In this document: positions 43,191 to 54,560 of the stretch, in pieces | Layout: each line of letters opens with the position of its first letter | How positions within the stretch are numbered: the stretch's first letter is position 1 | NCBI GenBank assembly: GCA_037447655.1 | Contig: JBBHKE010000533.1 | Span: 44,850-108,849 of the forward strand | Reading direction: 5' to 3' | DNA: 64,000 nucleotides | Source of the DNA: Zygnema cylindricum | Taxonomy: Eukaryota; Streptophyta; Zygnematophyceae; Zygnematales; Zygnemataceae | Notes under the pieces: generated by a model | Databases searched by the model: none | What the model saw: only the letters and a program-made list of their open reading frames with translations | What the model was told of the DNA's origin: nothing | Made by a program: the position numbers and the translations under genes

Positions 43191-44460
43191 GCTGGTGTTC
43201 ATGATATTATGATGTGGCATAAGAGGCTTGGGCATGTGAATCTAGACAAGTTAAGAGAGATGAAAAAGATGGGAGTGGTGGAGGGATTAAGTTTAGTGAG
43301 AATGATAATATAAGTGATTGTAGTGGATGTGCTCAAGGTAAAACACACAGATTACCCTTTCCTAAAACAACCACCTATAAGGGAGAAAAAATTCTAGATC
43401 TAGTACACACAGATATTTGGGGACCAACTAAAGTGCCCTCACGGGGGGGGAAGAGATTTATGATGACTATCACTGATGATTGGTCTCGGTATTCCCGAGT
43501 GTATTTTTTGAAAAACAAGTCCGAAGCTCAGGATTGTTTTAGACAATATAAAGCATGGAGCGAAAAACTTCATGAAACTCCAATCAAGAGAATAAGGAGT
43601 GACAATGGTGGAGAGTATACTTCTAACCAGTTTGAGGATTTTCTGAGGGAAGATGGGGTCCAACACCAAAAGACAGTTCCAGAAAACACGGAACAGAATG
43701 GGGTAGCTGAAAGGTTAAATAGAACACAAATGATAGTGCTAGAAGTATGTTGTCAGATAAGAAGATAGGAAAAATGTTTTGGGCAGAAGCAATGAACTGT
43801 GCTAATTACCTCAAAAATAGAGTTCTTACTTCAGCTATAAAAGATCAAACACCTTATGAGAGATGGACAAGCCGGAAACCAGACTTATCTCACTTAAAGG
43901 TTTTTGGCAGTCAAGTATTCAGTCTAGATACAGATCGGTCTAATTGGAAGCTAGATCTTAAAGGAAAATCGGGATACTTATTAGGATATGATGAGGATGT
44001 TAAAGGATATAGAGTTTATGATCTAAAAAAAGAAGATATAATCTTAGTAAAGCATCTATTAGTTATGGATGAAGGAAAGTCTGTGGATCCCTTCAAATAT
44101 ACAAAGTAATTAAAAATCAGATTTGAGTCGGAAAATTCCGATGACTTTAAGCTCCCTAACTATCCAGGTTTTAGAGAAGATGATATTCTTGCAGATACAA
44201 ATCAGATCAAAAAAGACTCGGCTGTGGAAACTCCAGTGACAACTCTACCCGAAGCGGAAGACGTGGTGGAAATTGATTTGGAATCAAGGGATAGGGGAGA
44301 AGCCGAGTTTGTTCGAAAAAATCCACGAGAACCATCTATTATGGCCTCAGATTTTGAGGGGGGGAGGAGAAGTAGCAAAAGACTACAAGAAAAACAGGTT
44401 AATAACAAGGTAACTAAACTATCTCATCAAGATGAACCTCAAACTTATGGAGAGGCGATG
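43191..44460 (+). pseudogene. Copia integrase, copy C
   Basis: The zinc-binding HHCC region reads MWHKRLGHVNLDKL (43214 on) and CSGCAQGK (about 43319). The catalytic core has Asp in HTDIWGP, Asp in RSDNGGEY and Glu in NGVAERLNR, the DDE triad. The C-terminal part with ERWTSRKPDLSHLKVFGS follows. Frameshifts lie near 43300 and 43745, and a TAA at 44107 precedes the variable linker. In copy B most of this segment is deleted. Confidence 0.93.
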
Positions 44461-45450
44461 ACTTGTCCAGAAATAAACCGGTGGAAGACAGCCATCAATG
44501 AGGAGATGGCCTCAATTATGGCAGCCGATACTTGGGAGCTGGTGGATTGTCCACCTAACCGAAAACCAATCGGTTGTAAGTGGGTTTTCAAATTAAAACT
44601 GAAACCCAGATAACACAATCGAGCGCTACTAGGCCCGATTAGTGGCAAAGGGATTTACACAAAAAGAGGGAATTGACTACGAGGAAACCTTTGCCCTGGT
44701 GGTCAGATTTCCCTCCGTTCGCATACTTCTCAGCTTGGTAGCAGCGCAAGACATGGAAGTGCACCAAATGGACATCAAGAAAACCTTTTTGCATGGAGAA
44801 TTAAAAGAGGAGATCTTCATGCGACAACCCAAAGGGTTTGTGGAGGAAGGAGAGGAGAGTAAGGTATGCCGGCTGATTAAATCTCTTTATGGTTTGAAAC
44901 AGGTGCCTCGACAGTGGAATAAGAAGCTTGATGAGTTTCTTACCGGTCTGGGATATATCCGGATCAGCTCAGATCACTCAATCTATGTTTTCGAAGATGA
45001 GGAAGGTTTTATATTTATTGCAATTTATGTTGATGATTTGCTTGTCTTAAGTAAATCAATGGAAAAAATTAATAAACTGAAAACCGATCTTAAGGAGAGA
45101 TTTGAAATGAAGGATATGGGGGAAGCAAAATATATTTTGGGAATTCAAGTAGAGAGAGACCGAAAAAGAAAAATTATAAGATTGACTCAAAAAAAAGCAA
45201 TAGGGAACATGCTTGAAAAATTTCAAATGGATAAAGCTAATAGTTGTACAACTCCAATGGAGTTGAAAAAGGGAAGTGAGGGGAGTGAGGAAGAAGGAGT
45301 CATAGTCTTAGACGAGGAATTGTCTCCTGAAGAACAGAAGTTCATGCAGACTATTCCTTACAGGCAAGTAGTGGGAAGTCTAATCTATTTTATGAATTCT
45401 ACCCGGCCGGATTTAGCTGCAGCTGTAGGAGTGCTGAGTATAGTCTAAAT
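44461..45450 (+). pseudogene. Copia reverse transcriptase, copy C
   Basis: Conserved blocks in order: [20 protein letters not shown], a one-base insertion near 44605, [49 protein letters not shown], and the catalytic YVDD (45027-45038) preceded by FIAI. It ends with SLIYFMNSTRPDLAAAVGVL and a frameshift near 45445. Apart from the indels the catalytic aspartates are intact. Confidence 0.95.
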
Positions 45451-46020
45451 GCTCCCACTAAGAGGGATTGGGAGGCAGCTAAGAGAGTCCTTAGATATTT
45501 GATAGGAACTAGGGATCTATGGTTGCATGTGGGTGGGGAGAATACTGACATCACTACTTGGAGTGATGCCAGTTATGGTGATGCTCCGATGAGGAGATGC
45601 ACTTCTGGATATGTATTATATGTGGGTGATGGGGCTTGCTGTTGGAGTAGCAAACAACAAAAAGTCATTGCTCAGTCCACCATTGTGGCTGAGTATATGG
45701 CCTCTTGCTCTGCTGTAAAAGAATTGATGTGGGTCAAGTCTTTGCTTGGTGAGCTTGGTCACCTTAAGAGTGGTGTGCAGATTTTTTTTTGTGATAATCA
45801 TGGAGCAATCGCTATTTCTGCCAATCCTAAACATCATTTTAAAGCTAAACATATGGACATTAGACTCAGCTTTGTTAGAGAGAAAGTAGAAAACAAAATA
45901 ATCAGCTTAGAGTACCGACCAGATAGTGAGATGGTAGCAGATATGATGACCAAACCTGTGCCTTCCCCTAAGCTAATTTTCCGCAGGGAAAAGTGTGGTC
46001 TGAAATTAAAGATTGACTAG
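45451..46020 (+). pseudogene. Copia RNase H, copy C
   Basis: In one frame from 45499: WSDASYGDAPMRRCTSGYVL, then SSKQQKVIAQSTIVAEYMA, then CDNHGAIAISANPKHHFKAK, the Asp-Glu-Asp pattern of copia RNase H. The pol frame ends in TAG (46018-46020). It would remove the RNA strand during cDNA synthesis. Confidence 0.93.
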
Positions 46021-46033
46021 AAAATAAGGGGAG
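46021..46033 (+). other. Polypurine tract of copy C
   Basis: AAAATAAGGGGAG lies directly before the 3' LTR, where plus-strand cDNA synthesis would start. Confidence 0.85.
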
Positions 46034-47088
46034 TGTAGAAATTAATGGTCTTTAAAGTATTTTCTAGGTCTGAATAGAAATAAGAAAGAAGCCGAGGCAG
46101 TCTACCTCTAACTTCTCTCTCCAACTCTCAAACTTGTCGCAGTCAATGAGAAGTTGGAGAAGGAGCTAGAGCCATGGCTACCTAGGCTATCCAAAGGTTT
46201 ACGGGAAAATATATTTTAGTTAGGGGTTTAATTTACTAAAAGATATGTGCCGGCGACAGGATTTGATCCTGGTACATGCCGGCCGGCACACAGCCGGTAG
46301 CCGGTAGCCTTAGCCGTTAAGTCTAAGAGTAGTATTACGAACTATATGGTTTGATAATTACTTAAACATTTATACGTAGGATAGTTCATTTAACTATAAC
46401 TGTTTACGGGAGACATATATCCAGTAAATGTAAAAGTACGGATTCCAGTGCGGATAAGAAACCAATACCGCGCATTTAATTCTTTAGTGAAACGAATACC
46501 GCACATGTATTTATTACGGCTACAATTAAATGTGAATTTTATCGGATGGCCGGAATTAACGTCGAGATCGCGGAAGAGGATTTCGGCGGTTTGTGGTCAT
46601 CGCCACATCGGATGACACGTGGCGGAATGACATTGGATCGCGGCATCTCCGAGGATTAAGGGAGCGAATCCGGACATACCACGTGTCGACATTTAGGCCA
46701 TGTCGTACAATGGCCGTACATAAAGTACACCGGCAGCTGTACTTTTGTGTACGAAAATGAAATCTGATTGGCTCCGTACATCAGTAGATAGAGTCTGTGA
46801 GAGAGATAGGACTTAGAAAAATTAGAAGATAGGACCCTCTCTCCCAGAGAGCTTCTGTACAAAAGGTCAACTTTGACCCTCCATAACTTACTGCTCAGGG
46901 GAGCAAATTCAGAGATTCTTTTTGTTATCGACTCAGGGGAGTCTTGTCTTCACAAGGGTGAAGTTGGTCAAAGTTTTTGTCTCCCAGGGTAACAGTTATT
47001 TTTGCTGAAACACAAAAGGGTCAGGGTTATCCTAGAGGCTTCTTGGAAGCTGTCCACTCTGAGGACTTTTGGAGGTCTCAGAGTTTCA
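46034..47088 (+). repeat. 3' LTR of copy C
   Basis: 1055 bp, TG..CA ended, differing from the 5' LTR at scattered positions (low percentage by eye). It carries the antisense tRNA-like boxes at 46259-46325. Confidence 0.96.
46259..46325 (-). other. tRNA-promoter-like boxes antisense in 3' LTR
   Basis: Minus strand: A-box-like TTAACGGCTAAGGC region (46307-46325), then GGATCAAATCC (46259-46269) within CCAGG-ATCAAAT-CCTGT, close to a T-arm (four of five stem pairs). Confidence 0.4.
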
Positions 47089-47112
47089 ATAAGATAGTGA
47101 TTTACTGTTTTT

Positions 47113-47470
47113 GGTGTTTTGTATAGGGTAAATTTATCGCGATAAATGCGATTTTCAATATGTCGAATATCGAACAGTCAAATCGGTACCAACAAAAATT
47201 ATTTTTATATATTTGGTAGGTGTGTGGGGGTGTTTACATATTTTGTACGTTAAATCTTACGTAAGATTTCTCCTTCCCCCCCACTTGGGGAGAGGGGGTT
47301 GTGGGATTTTTTTTTTTTTTACCTAGCGTCACTTTGATATCTTGCGATATAAATATACCGTATTATCAACTGTATACTTTACTTATACTCGGACGCCCTC
47401 ACCGCTCAACAACCGATATATTGGCTATGGGATATATCGCCGATACGAATTTACCCGATACACAACACTA
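47113..47470. mobile_element. hAT-like MITE remnant next to the copia element
   Basis: GGTGTTTTGTATAGGGTAAA with ATTTATCGCGATAA on the left and TTACCCGATACACAACACTA on the right are diverged termini of the 36359-type element. The interior is shortened. It abuts the TA-flanked MITE at 47471, whose TA it shares. Confidence 0.7.
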
Positions 47471-48045
47471 CACCGCTAATCGTTATTAGTGTTGTAATTT
47501 TGACGCGGCATTTTTTGGCCCAAAATCATAAATTAGTGTTATTAACATTAGAATAAAATTAACGCTAATATGGAAAATATTTATTGTGTTAACCATTTTT
47601 TATCACGTTCGTTGAAATTAGTGTGATGTACGAGATGCTTGTCTACGTACATCGCGTCGTCGTGACATCTCAATTTTACAACATTAAGTGCGCTTCGCAT
47701 GTAAAATAAATTTTAGTACCAATAAGCTGCCGGAAAGAGCGGAACATTACAAAATATAAAGCATAAAATAGCGTTAATTTTACTCTAATTTACACCTTTC
47801 GTACGATTTCTAAACCGCACAAAGTACGTATTTCGGCGAAAGCTGTCACGATAGTACACCTAAACTAAAAATAGTATCGATGACTGCTCAGCGTACACCC
47901 TACAAAGTCAACACAAATATTGGCATTGAGTGCCAAATTAATGTTAATGCTTTTTTTTTTGACCCAAAATCACAAATTAGCTTATTATTAACACTAAATT
48001 AGCGTTTATGCTAAATTTTTTTCTACACTAATAACGATTAGCGGT
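47471..48045 (+). mobile_element. TA-flanked MITE
   Basis: Ends CACCGCTAATCGTTATTAGT and ACTAATAACGATTAGCGGT form inverted repeats. The interior is AT-rich with repeated AAATTAGYGTTA words and has no coding capacity. Confidence 0.7.
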
Positions 48046-48053
48046 TTACACTA

Positions 48054-48920
48054 CACCGTAAATCGTTATTTGCCTTATGTACTGTATATCGGCATCCCTG
48101 AATTTTGACATTGATACCTAAAATACAATTAATAAATCTATTTTTTCCTTGACGTTAATTACGGTTCTTCTAAGTTGGCGTTAACAGTCATATCGTACTT
48201 GTTTCATGAATGGTGTGGTGTACGGGAGGTGTATGTTTACACAACATTGTACTTCGTTACTGAAAAAATTACAAAAATGGTAGCTAACATATGTCGGTCG
48301 CATACATAACTGCGCTTAGAATAAACATGGAGTCGAATTTGCGACAAACGCGTTCGCAAACCCAAATTAGAATTATGGATTAATTATAGTAAAAGGACGC
48401 GACGTTGTACGAATTGTCAGATTTTGTGTTTCTACCTATTTTACTGTTAATATAATGATGGCAGATCCGGTGTACCTAAATCAACGTTATGGAGAAAATA
48501 TAATTAAACTTTTTTTCAAACAATTTGCAATACCCAAAATAGTATTAATAACACTAATTAATGATTGACACTAATAATTTATAAACGCTAATAACCATAG
48601 TTCAAAAGTAGGTGAAAGTAGGCCCATACAATATGCCTATTGTATGCAAAACATAGAATATGACCTTAAGACCCATATTGTATTTGGACCTATTCGGACC
48701 AATTAAAACATTCGGACCAAAAGTTGGACCAATTAAAATATTCAGACCAAATTTTTTTATTTACACCGTCAAATTCGGACAATCGGACGGTCACTGATAA
48801 AAGTAGAGATCTAAGAAGATCACATGAAAAGCTCATAACACAACTTACGATAAAGGTGCTGACCAAAGGCCTACCATAAAAACGCCTACTTTTGAACTAT
48901 GCTAATAACGATTCACGGTG
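48054..48920 (+). mobile_element. TA-flanked MITE interrupted by a hAT-like MITE
   Basis: The left end CACCGTAAATCGTTATTTGC and following TTATGTACTGTATATCGGCA match 54561-54759. The right end is cut after AAACGCTAATAAC by the insertion 48596-48901 and completed by CTAATAACGATTCACGGTG. Removing the insert and one CTAATAAC restores the family end exactly. Confidence 0.85.
48596..48901 (-). mobile_element. 306-bp hAT-like MITE, TSD CTAATAAC
   Basis: Same length and termini (CATAGTTCAAAAGTAGG) as 22417-22722, in inverse orientation. It has perfect 8-bp duplications CTAATAAC (48588-48595, 48902-48909) and lies in the terminal repeat of another MITE. Confidence 0.95.
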
Positions 48921-48952
48921 TACTACTAATAGTGATGGGCGGGTGTACAGTA

Positions 48953-49235
48953 CACCGTGAATCGCTATTAGCGTTTTGAAATAATTAGGGTTAAAATACA
49001 ATAAGCATTATTAACGCTAATTTGGGATTCTCAATTTTTATAAAAAAAAAATTAACTCTAATTTATCAATAACTCTATTCGGGATTTTCCTTGTTATAAT
49101 TGTCGGCAACCAAGGTTTTTACATGTATGAAATGCTCAAAATCTTACGTCGTCGAACGATATCCGCACGTGTCGACAATTTTTCACGCAGTTAAATGTTA
49201 ACGCTACACGTGAATCGTGTGGCGTCACACTATTT
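48953..49235 (+). mobile_element. TA-flanked MITE
   Basis: Left end CACCGTGAATCGCTATTAGC. Near the right edge, GTTAACGCTACACGTGAATC resembles a second family terminus in direct orientation, so borders are uncertain. The copia fragment begins just beyond. Confidence 0.5.
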
Positions 49236-49239
49236 TCAT

Positions 49240-50028
49240 CACACATTTCTTGAGTGCTTGTCCACTCTTCCCTCTCCTTCGGGTCTCAATAATATTATCT
49301 CGAACGAGAATCAACCCTACCACAGAATTCCAGATCCACCTGGAATTTGGCTAAACTTGAACACAGTTGACTATGTTTTCATAGTCATTGGGTAACTTCA
49401 TGAGCAAGCAGTTCACTTTCATCTTTTATGTTTCTACCTGACGAACACTCTCGTGTTCCATGAAAAAGGTTGCAAACTCATTACAAAAGTCTAGCATTTT
49501 CCCCCTTTTGTATGCATATGCATCTATCTTTTGATCAGCCAATTGTTGTTGTTGAATAGTACCACTCCGGTACATCTCTATGAGGGCAATCCACAGATCG
49601 GATGCCCTTTCCACTTGCAAATGAGGAGATGCAAGTCTTTGAGTAAGAAGGCGGAGAATGAAGTGTTTTGCCACTATAGTGTTGTAGTCCGAAGTATCAA
49701 CATCATTCTCCTCATTCCTCGGAATAGGTGAAATGAACACTGAACCGGGAGCGATAGGTGTTGTTATCGGTGTAACTGTTTCTTTATCTTTCACTCTCTC
49801 CATCACAATGCTCTCCCCGTCTTTCGAATCCTCCAATTGAGCCGGATCTGCTTTTCTGGTAAACCTGCTTCCCCCAAACCTTAGAGGTACGGTTGAACTG
49901 GATAGACGCCTCACTCGTCCACTTATTATCCCCCAAAACCTCTTTTCACATAAACCCCCTGTCATCATACTTTCCCAATATATGAAGCCTATTCCATTTA
50001 ATATGGGTACCCTAGAGGGTGGGCCCAT
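49240..50028 (-). pseudogene. Copia gag fragment, copy D
   Basis: From the ATG in the primer site (50026-50028) the frame reads MGPPSRVPILNGIGFIYWES without interruption through ASDLWIALIEMYRSGTIQQQ and MLDFCNEFATFFMEHES to a stop near 49426. It then continues in another frame (SGIWNSVVGLILVRD-like region) to about 49245. The zinc knuckle is not reached. This is the best preserved Gag N terminus in the window and shows that the ATG in the primer site is the natural start. Confidence 0.9.
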
Positions 50029-50032
50029 AACT
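50029..50032 (-). other. Start of primer site, copy D
   Basis: On the minus strand the LTR ends GTTGCA and is followed by AGTTATGGGCCCACCC. The site differs from GGTTATGGGCCCACC of copies B and C only at the first base. The full site is about 50018-50032. Confidence 0.6.
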
Positions 50033-51093
50033 TGCAACTCTGAGACCTCCATTGGCCCTAAGAGTAGGTAGCTCACTAGTAGCACCTAGGATAACCCTGA
50101 CCCCTTTGAGTTTATTCAATAATAACTGCCACCCTGACAGATAAAAACTCTGACCAACTTCACCCCTATGAAAACAAGACTCCTCGAGTCGATAGCAAAA
50201 ATAATATATGAATTTGCTCCTCTGAGCAGTAAGTTATGAAGGATCAAAGTTGACCTTTTGTACAGGAGCTCTCTAGGAGAGAGGGGTCTACCTACCAAAT
50301 TTTCAAGTCCTATATCCCTCTCTAAACCCTATGCTACTAGAGTATGGCACCAATCATATTAGTGTGTCGTACAGAAAAGTACAAGTGCCGATGGACTTTC
50401 TGTACGACCATCGTACGGCATGGCCAAAATGTCGACATCTGCCATATCCGGATTTGCTTCCGTATTCTCCGGAGATGCCGCAAGCCAATGTGATTGTGCC
50501 ACGTGTCAATTGGCGTGGCGATGACCGAAAAATACCAAAGCGCCCATTCCGCGATCTCGGTATTTATTCGGCAGTTCGATCAAGATCGGCTTTTAATTTA
50601 AGCCGTCGAAAATAGATGCATGGTATTTGTTTCGCCGTCGAAACAAATCCGCGGTATTAGTTTCGTGGAGTACCGTACACCGTACATTTACAAAAACTGT
50701 ATCTTTGTTGAAAGACTAATCGGGCCGTGAAATGAAATCGTCTATGTATACATTTATAAATATGTATGAAACCCTGTATACTTTAGCACTGATCTTAGTC
50801 TAACGGGATAAAGCTACCGGCTACTGCTTGACTTGACGGTCGACAGGTACCAGGATCAAATCCTGGGTCCCTCAAGTCCTTTTTGGTAAACCTACCAAAC
50901 TACTACCTGTCTTTCTATAGACAATATGGGCAGCCATGGCCATGGCTCTAGCTTTCTCTCCAACCTTCAGTGACTACGACAAGTGTGGGATTTGGAGAGA
51001 GGAGTTAGAGGGAGACTGCCTCTGCTTTTTCTGCTCACTATCTTTACATGTTTTAAACCTAGAAAATACAAAATAAAACCTCTAGTTTTTACA
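50033..51093 (-). repeat. LTR of copy D
   Basis: 1061 bp, TGTAAAAACTAGAGG..GTTGCA on the minus strand. The tRNA-like boxes are on the plus strand at about 50795-50865. Here the B-box arm CCAGG-ATCAAAT-CCTGG has a perfect 5-bp stem, with AGTCTAACGGGATAAAGC upstream. Confidence 0.9.
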
Positions 51094-52429
51094 CAAACGA
51101 CCTTAAATCATTGAACAAAAACCTCTCTCTTTCCCTTTATTCTCATTGGGAGAGTGCAAGGAGCACCTCCCTCTCTTAAGATCGCCCTATTTCATCTCTC
51201 AACTTCCTTATAACTACAAAAAATCGAAGGAAATTGACATGGAGAGAGAAGAGGAAGAGCGAGAATGGGGGAGAAACTGAAGGCTCCTCCATCTCCTTTT
51301 CCGTCTCTCTCTTCCCACTCGCTCTCTCTCTTTTTTTGGATCCGTCTCCCTCTTCATCCCCCTCTTGCTCTCTCGCTCGCTTACAAATTTTGGAGGGGGG
51401 GGAGCGAGAGAGGAGGAAGGGGGGGGGGAAGAGAACAAGAGAGGGAAAGAGAAAGAGTAGGCTACCTTTGCTCTCTCTCTCTCTCCTTTATTCTCTCCCT
51501 CTACCTCTCCCTTTCCCTCTCCCTATCTCTCCATCTCTCATCCTATTCCTCTCTTTTTCTCTCTCTTTACCGTTTCCCTTTCATTTATTTAAGGTTTTAG
51601 GGAGGATGAGAGAGGAAATAGGCGTTTACAAAAGAGAAGTATGCTCCACGGGCTCTCTTCACAAAAGTGGAGAAAATGAGAAAGCTTATATTCAATGGTT
51701 AAACGAGGTTGATACCCAACACTTTTTCCTATATGTGGTGTTTGCAATATAGGAGACCTAACATATGGATGGTTGTGCCGTTTAGTATTTTCATATGATG
51801 GTCACCATGAACAACTGCTATAAAAATGTAACTGATATTTTTTATATAGAAGACAATCAACAGATTGGCCATGAAATCCCAACAGAACGTTACCAACGTG
51901 CTACTATTATGTGTGACAATTGCACAATTAAGTACAAACATAAGCGTCTACGACCAAGCAAAATGACGCATGTGTGTATCACCTTCCATGATTACCTTGC
52001 ATTGTTTCGTTTGGCCTTTCAAATCGTACGTGAATTTTCTCAAACTTACTAAGGAGTAATATGTAAAAAAAAACATTTTACGTATGTCGCAAAAAAATGT
52101 CATCATTTAATTGAGGGATATTTCTCCCACTATTCACAAATGAGCCTCAGCGCTCGAATGTGCACCTAGTTTTTACAACTCCCTGATTCTTATTGAATAT
52201 GGATGAAATTGTTTGTCCTAGCGTGGAAACGCAAATTAGTAACAAATTCATGAACGATCAACTCTTTGCATACATTACTATTTAGTGCCGAACAACCTAC
52301 GAAATAATGGTTTTGCTCACAAAACCTAAAGATTGTATAATGCTCGAACTATAAGATCGCATTTTTGTTCCATAGTAAACGTGAAATCTTCAATAAAAAT
52401 AAAGTTGTGTGCCAAAGCGTTGAATTAAG
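51094..52429. other. Unassigned, with CT/GA-rich low-complexity core
   Basis: 51240-51590 alternates GA-rich and CT-rich tracts, which create long meaningless frames. A frame at 51795-52052 (85 codons, ATG start; MCDNCTIKYKHKRLRPSKM, then HDYLALFRLAFQIV) has balanced composition and could be a coding relic, but I recognise no family. No other feature was found. Confidence 0.35.
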
Positions 52430-53440
52430 CGTTTTTTTTGGTTGTTTTCTTCCAAAATTGAATGTTGCACGAAGAAAACCTTATTGCGTAAGAATGTAGT
52501 ATACAAACCAAACTACAATTTACGTCACTTTGAAATGTAATACGTTTTTAAACATAAATCGCCTCGAGAGTTGAAACGATTTTGAACATCTTTGCACAAG
52601 AGAGGGTACACGTTATTGTTTTTCTTGCCCGTCATGCGCACGTACAATTTTATTGTTTGTTGAGTTATAGGACCTCCACTTTCATCCATGAGTCCATTGT
52701 AATGTCTACGACGTCGTTGCCTCTTTTCCTCCTAGAATGAAATAGGAAAATATCGGTAACAAATAAAAGAGCTCTAAATTTTTTTTTACCATCGTTGGGA
52801 GTATTTATTATTGTTGTGTGTTAGGAAAAAACTTATCGTAATAAAACCGATAATAACAATTGTTGATTATCAAACGGTGTGGGGTCTCGATATATCTCTC
52901 CAACAAAAATTATTGTAAAAAAATATTGATTGAGGGTGTCTGTCCATACAAAAAGTACAAAATTGTGGTACGGAAATAAAGTACGAAATGAGTGCAGAGA
53001 TATCGCGACGTGTGATTGGGGGGACTTTTGGAATTTTTTCACATTTATTGCCCTGTTATTTAACGATGATTTATCACGACATACCTAAAATTTATTGCGA
53101 TATATTCCTTCACTGATATATCAAACCAATATATCGATTGTAGGTAGGTAAAAAAAAGGTGCATATAGTTTATCGTCAAATGGCTACCAATACACTACAC
53201 TATTAATTGGTCACAAATAGAGAGTGGAAAGATAAAAAAAAATGTAGAAAAAATTGCTAAAAGTTATATAATTAGTGACGTCGACGCTGTTACAAGTACG
53301 CATGACGTCATAATGTCCAAAAACCTAAACAAAAAACCTAAACAATGTCACAACAAACTAGCTCTACAACGTCAGAAAAACTAGACTTCCACGGTATCAA
53401 GTGGTTTACAACCGTCACATAATTAGTTTTTGATTTTCGT
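52430..53440 (+). mobile_element. Family C MITE remnant interrupted by a hAT-like element
   Basis: The left part carries GACCTCCACTTTCATCCATG and GTCTACGACGTCGTTGCCTC, the right part (53190-53440) GTGACGTCGACGCTGTTACA and later family C words. Between them, 52816-53165 is hAT-like sequence (TGTTGTGTGTTAGGAAAAAA, ACTTATCGTAATAAAACCGA), inverted relative to 23400-23657. Confidence 0.65.
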
Positions 53441-53501
53441 TTTCGGACATATTTGGATCACCCTAAAAATCAAAACGACTAAATGTCACAAAAAAAACTA
53501 A

Positions 53502-53880
53502 GGGTGTGTTCCCATGTGTTCAAGTAAGGATTTTTTACCGTCGATTTCACAGAAAATGGGACTTCCAACGAGGAAATATTACGCCGTACGAAAAATGGGC
53601 AAAAACACAAGTACATTTTGCGTCAACTTGGAACTTTGGAAGGTACGGCAATTTGGCGTTATTATCATCGCGACCCACTTCCAGCTCATCTTCACACTTG
53701 CACTGGAATCAAATCGCGACTTGATTTTAATCAAAATACTACCCTATTGACGAATAGGAAACCTGGATTGCACGCGTCAAACGTTTTTGATTTTTTTTTG
53801 CAGTTGGGAGAGTACACGAGAAAAAAGTTGTTTGTCCGTTTGCAAATAGTTTGGTTGTAAGGAATTTCTCTCCAGCAAGG
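53502..53880 (+). mobile_element. PIF-like MITE fragment, family D
   Basis: Begins GGGTGTGTTCCCATGTGTTC after TAA (53499-53501). The same sequence, inverted, is at 37828-38040. It continues into ACGCGTCAAACGTTTTTGA, which matches the inverted block at 34290-34330. No right terminus is seen. Confidence 0.7.
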
Positions 53881-53947
53881 GTCTCCGCAGATTACAACGG
53901 TGTCACGTCTACAATGTCACGCTGAACATTCAATGTCACTTTCACTA

Positions 53948-54055
53948 CACTGTCAATCGGTATTAGAGTAAAGGAATAAATATCGTAAAAAATAAATTAG
54001 TGTTATTAAAACTAATCGAGATTGTTTTTTTTTGAAAAATATATATATATTTATA

Positions 54056-54108
<53 letters not shown>

Positions 54109-54553
54109 TAATTAATCCCTAACTGTAATATGGGTTGTCTAGAATAATAAATACCCGCCCTTTCGATGTCTACAGTAATATGTGTATCCGTACAAAATCT
54201 GACAATTCGTACGCCGTCGCGCTGTTCACACGGTCGACGGACGAACATATGAGAACGTGATTTTTGTCGACGAGTTTGCGTCTCTTTCTTCCAGTGCACA
54301 TTCACATGTGTGCGCAATAATGTTAAGTGTCTTTTTATGCCTTTGTAATTCAAAAAGTACCATTTCGTACGGAAGTATCCTTTCCGTACGCCACACTTTT
54401 TCCATCGCAGTGTACTTCCACTATTAACGCTAATTGAAAAAAAACCTAATTAGAATAATGGAAAAAATAGAATTATGGATTGTATTTCGGGTTTTTATTT
54501 TTGAAAAAAGGGCACCGAATTGGCGTTATTTACTCTAATAGCGATTGACGGTG
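53948..54553 (+). mobile_element. TA-flanked MITE, 606 bp, with AT microsatellite
   Basis: Between TA dinucleotides (53946-53947, 54554-54555). Ends CACTGTCAATCGGTATTAGA and CTCTAATAGCGATTGACGGTG are imperfect inverted repeats. It contains (AT)n at about 54045-54107, a likely length-variable core. Confidence 0.8.
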
Positions 54554-54560
54554 TATTGTA

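Larger units (their letters stand above)
40628..47088 (+). mobile_element. Full-length Ty1/copia retrotransposon (copy C), TSD ATAAG
   Basis: 6461 bp with LTRs 40628-41683 and 46034-47088 and perfect 5-bp duplications ATAAG (40623-40627, 47089-47093). The order is primer site, gag, protease, integrase, reverse transcriptase, RNase H, polypurine tract. Integrase before reverse transcriptase defines Ty1/copia. The coding region carries several stops (for example 41739, 42531, 42900, 44107) and at least four frameshifts, so it is not autonomous. The LTRs remain very similar, so insertion is fairly recent, or the copy was already defective and was moved by a relative. Confidence 0.98.
49240..51093 (-). 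mobile_element. Copia 5' LTR plus gag fragment, minus strand (copy D)
   Basis: Reads on the minus strand: LTR (51093 down to 50033), primer site, gag to about 49240, then stops at MITE sequence. It is more diverged from copies A-C than they are from each other, so it is an older or distinct subfamily member. No target duplication can be found because the other end is missing. Confidence 0.92.
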
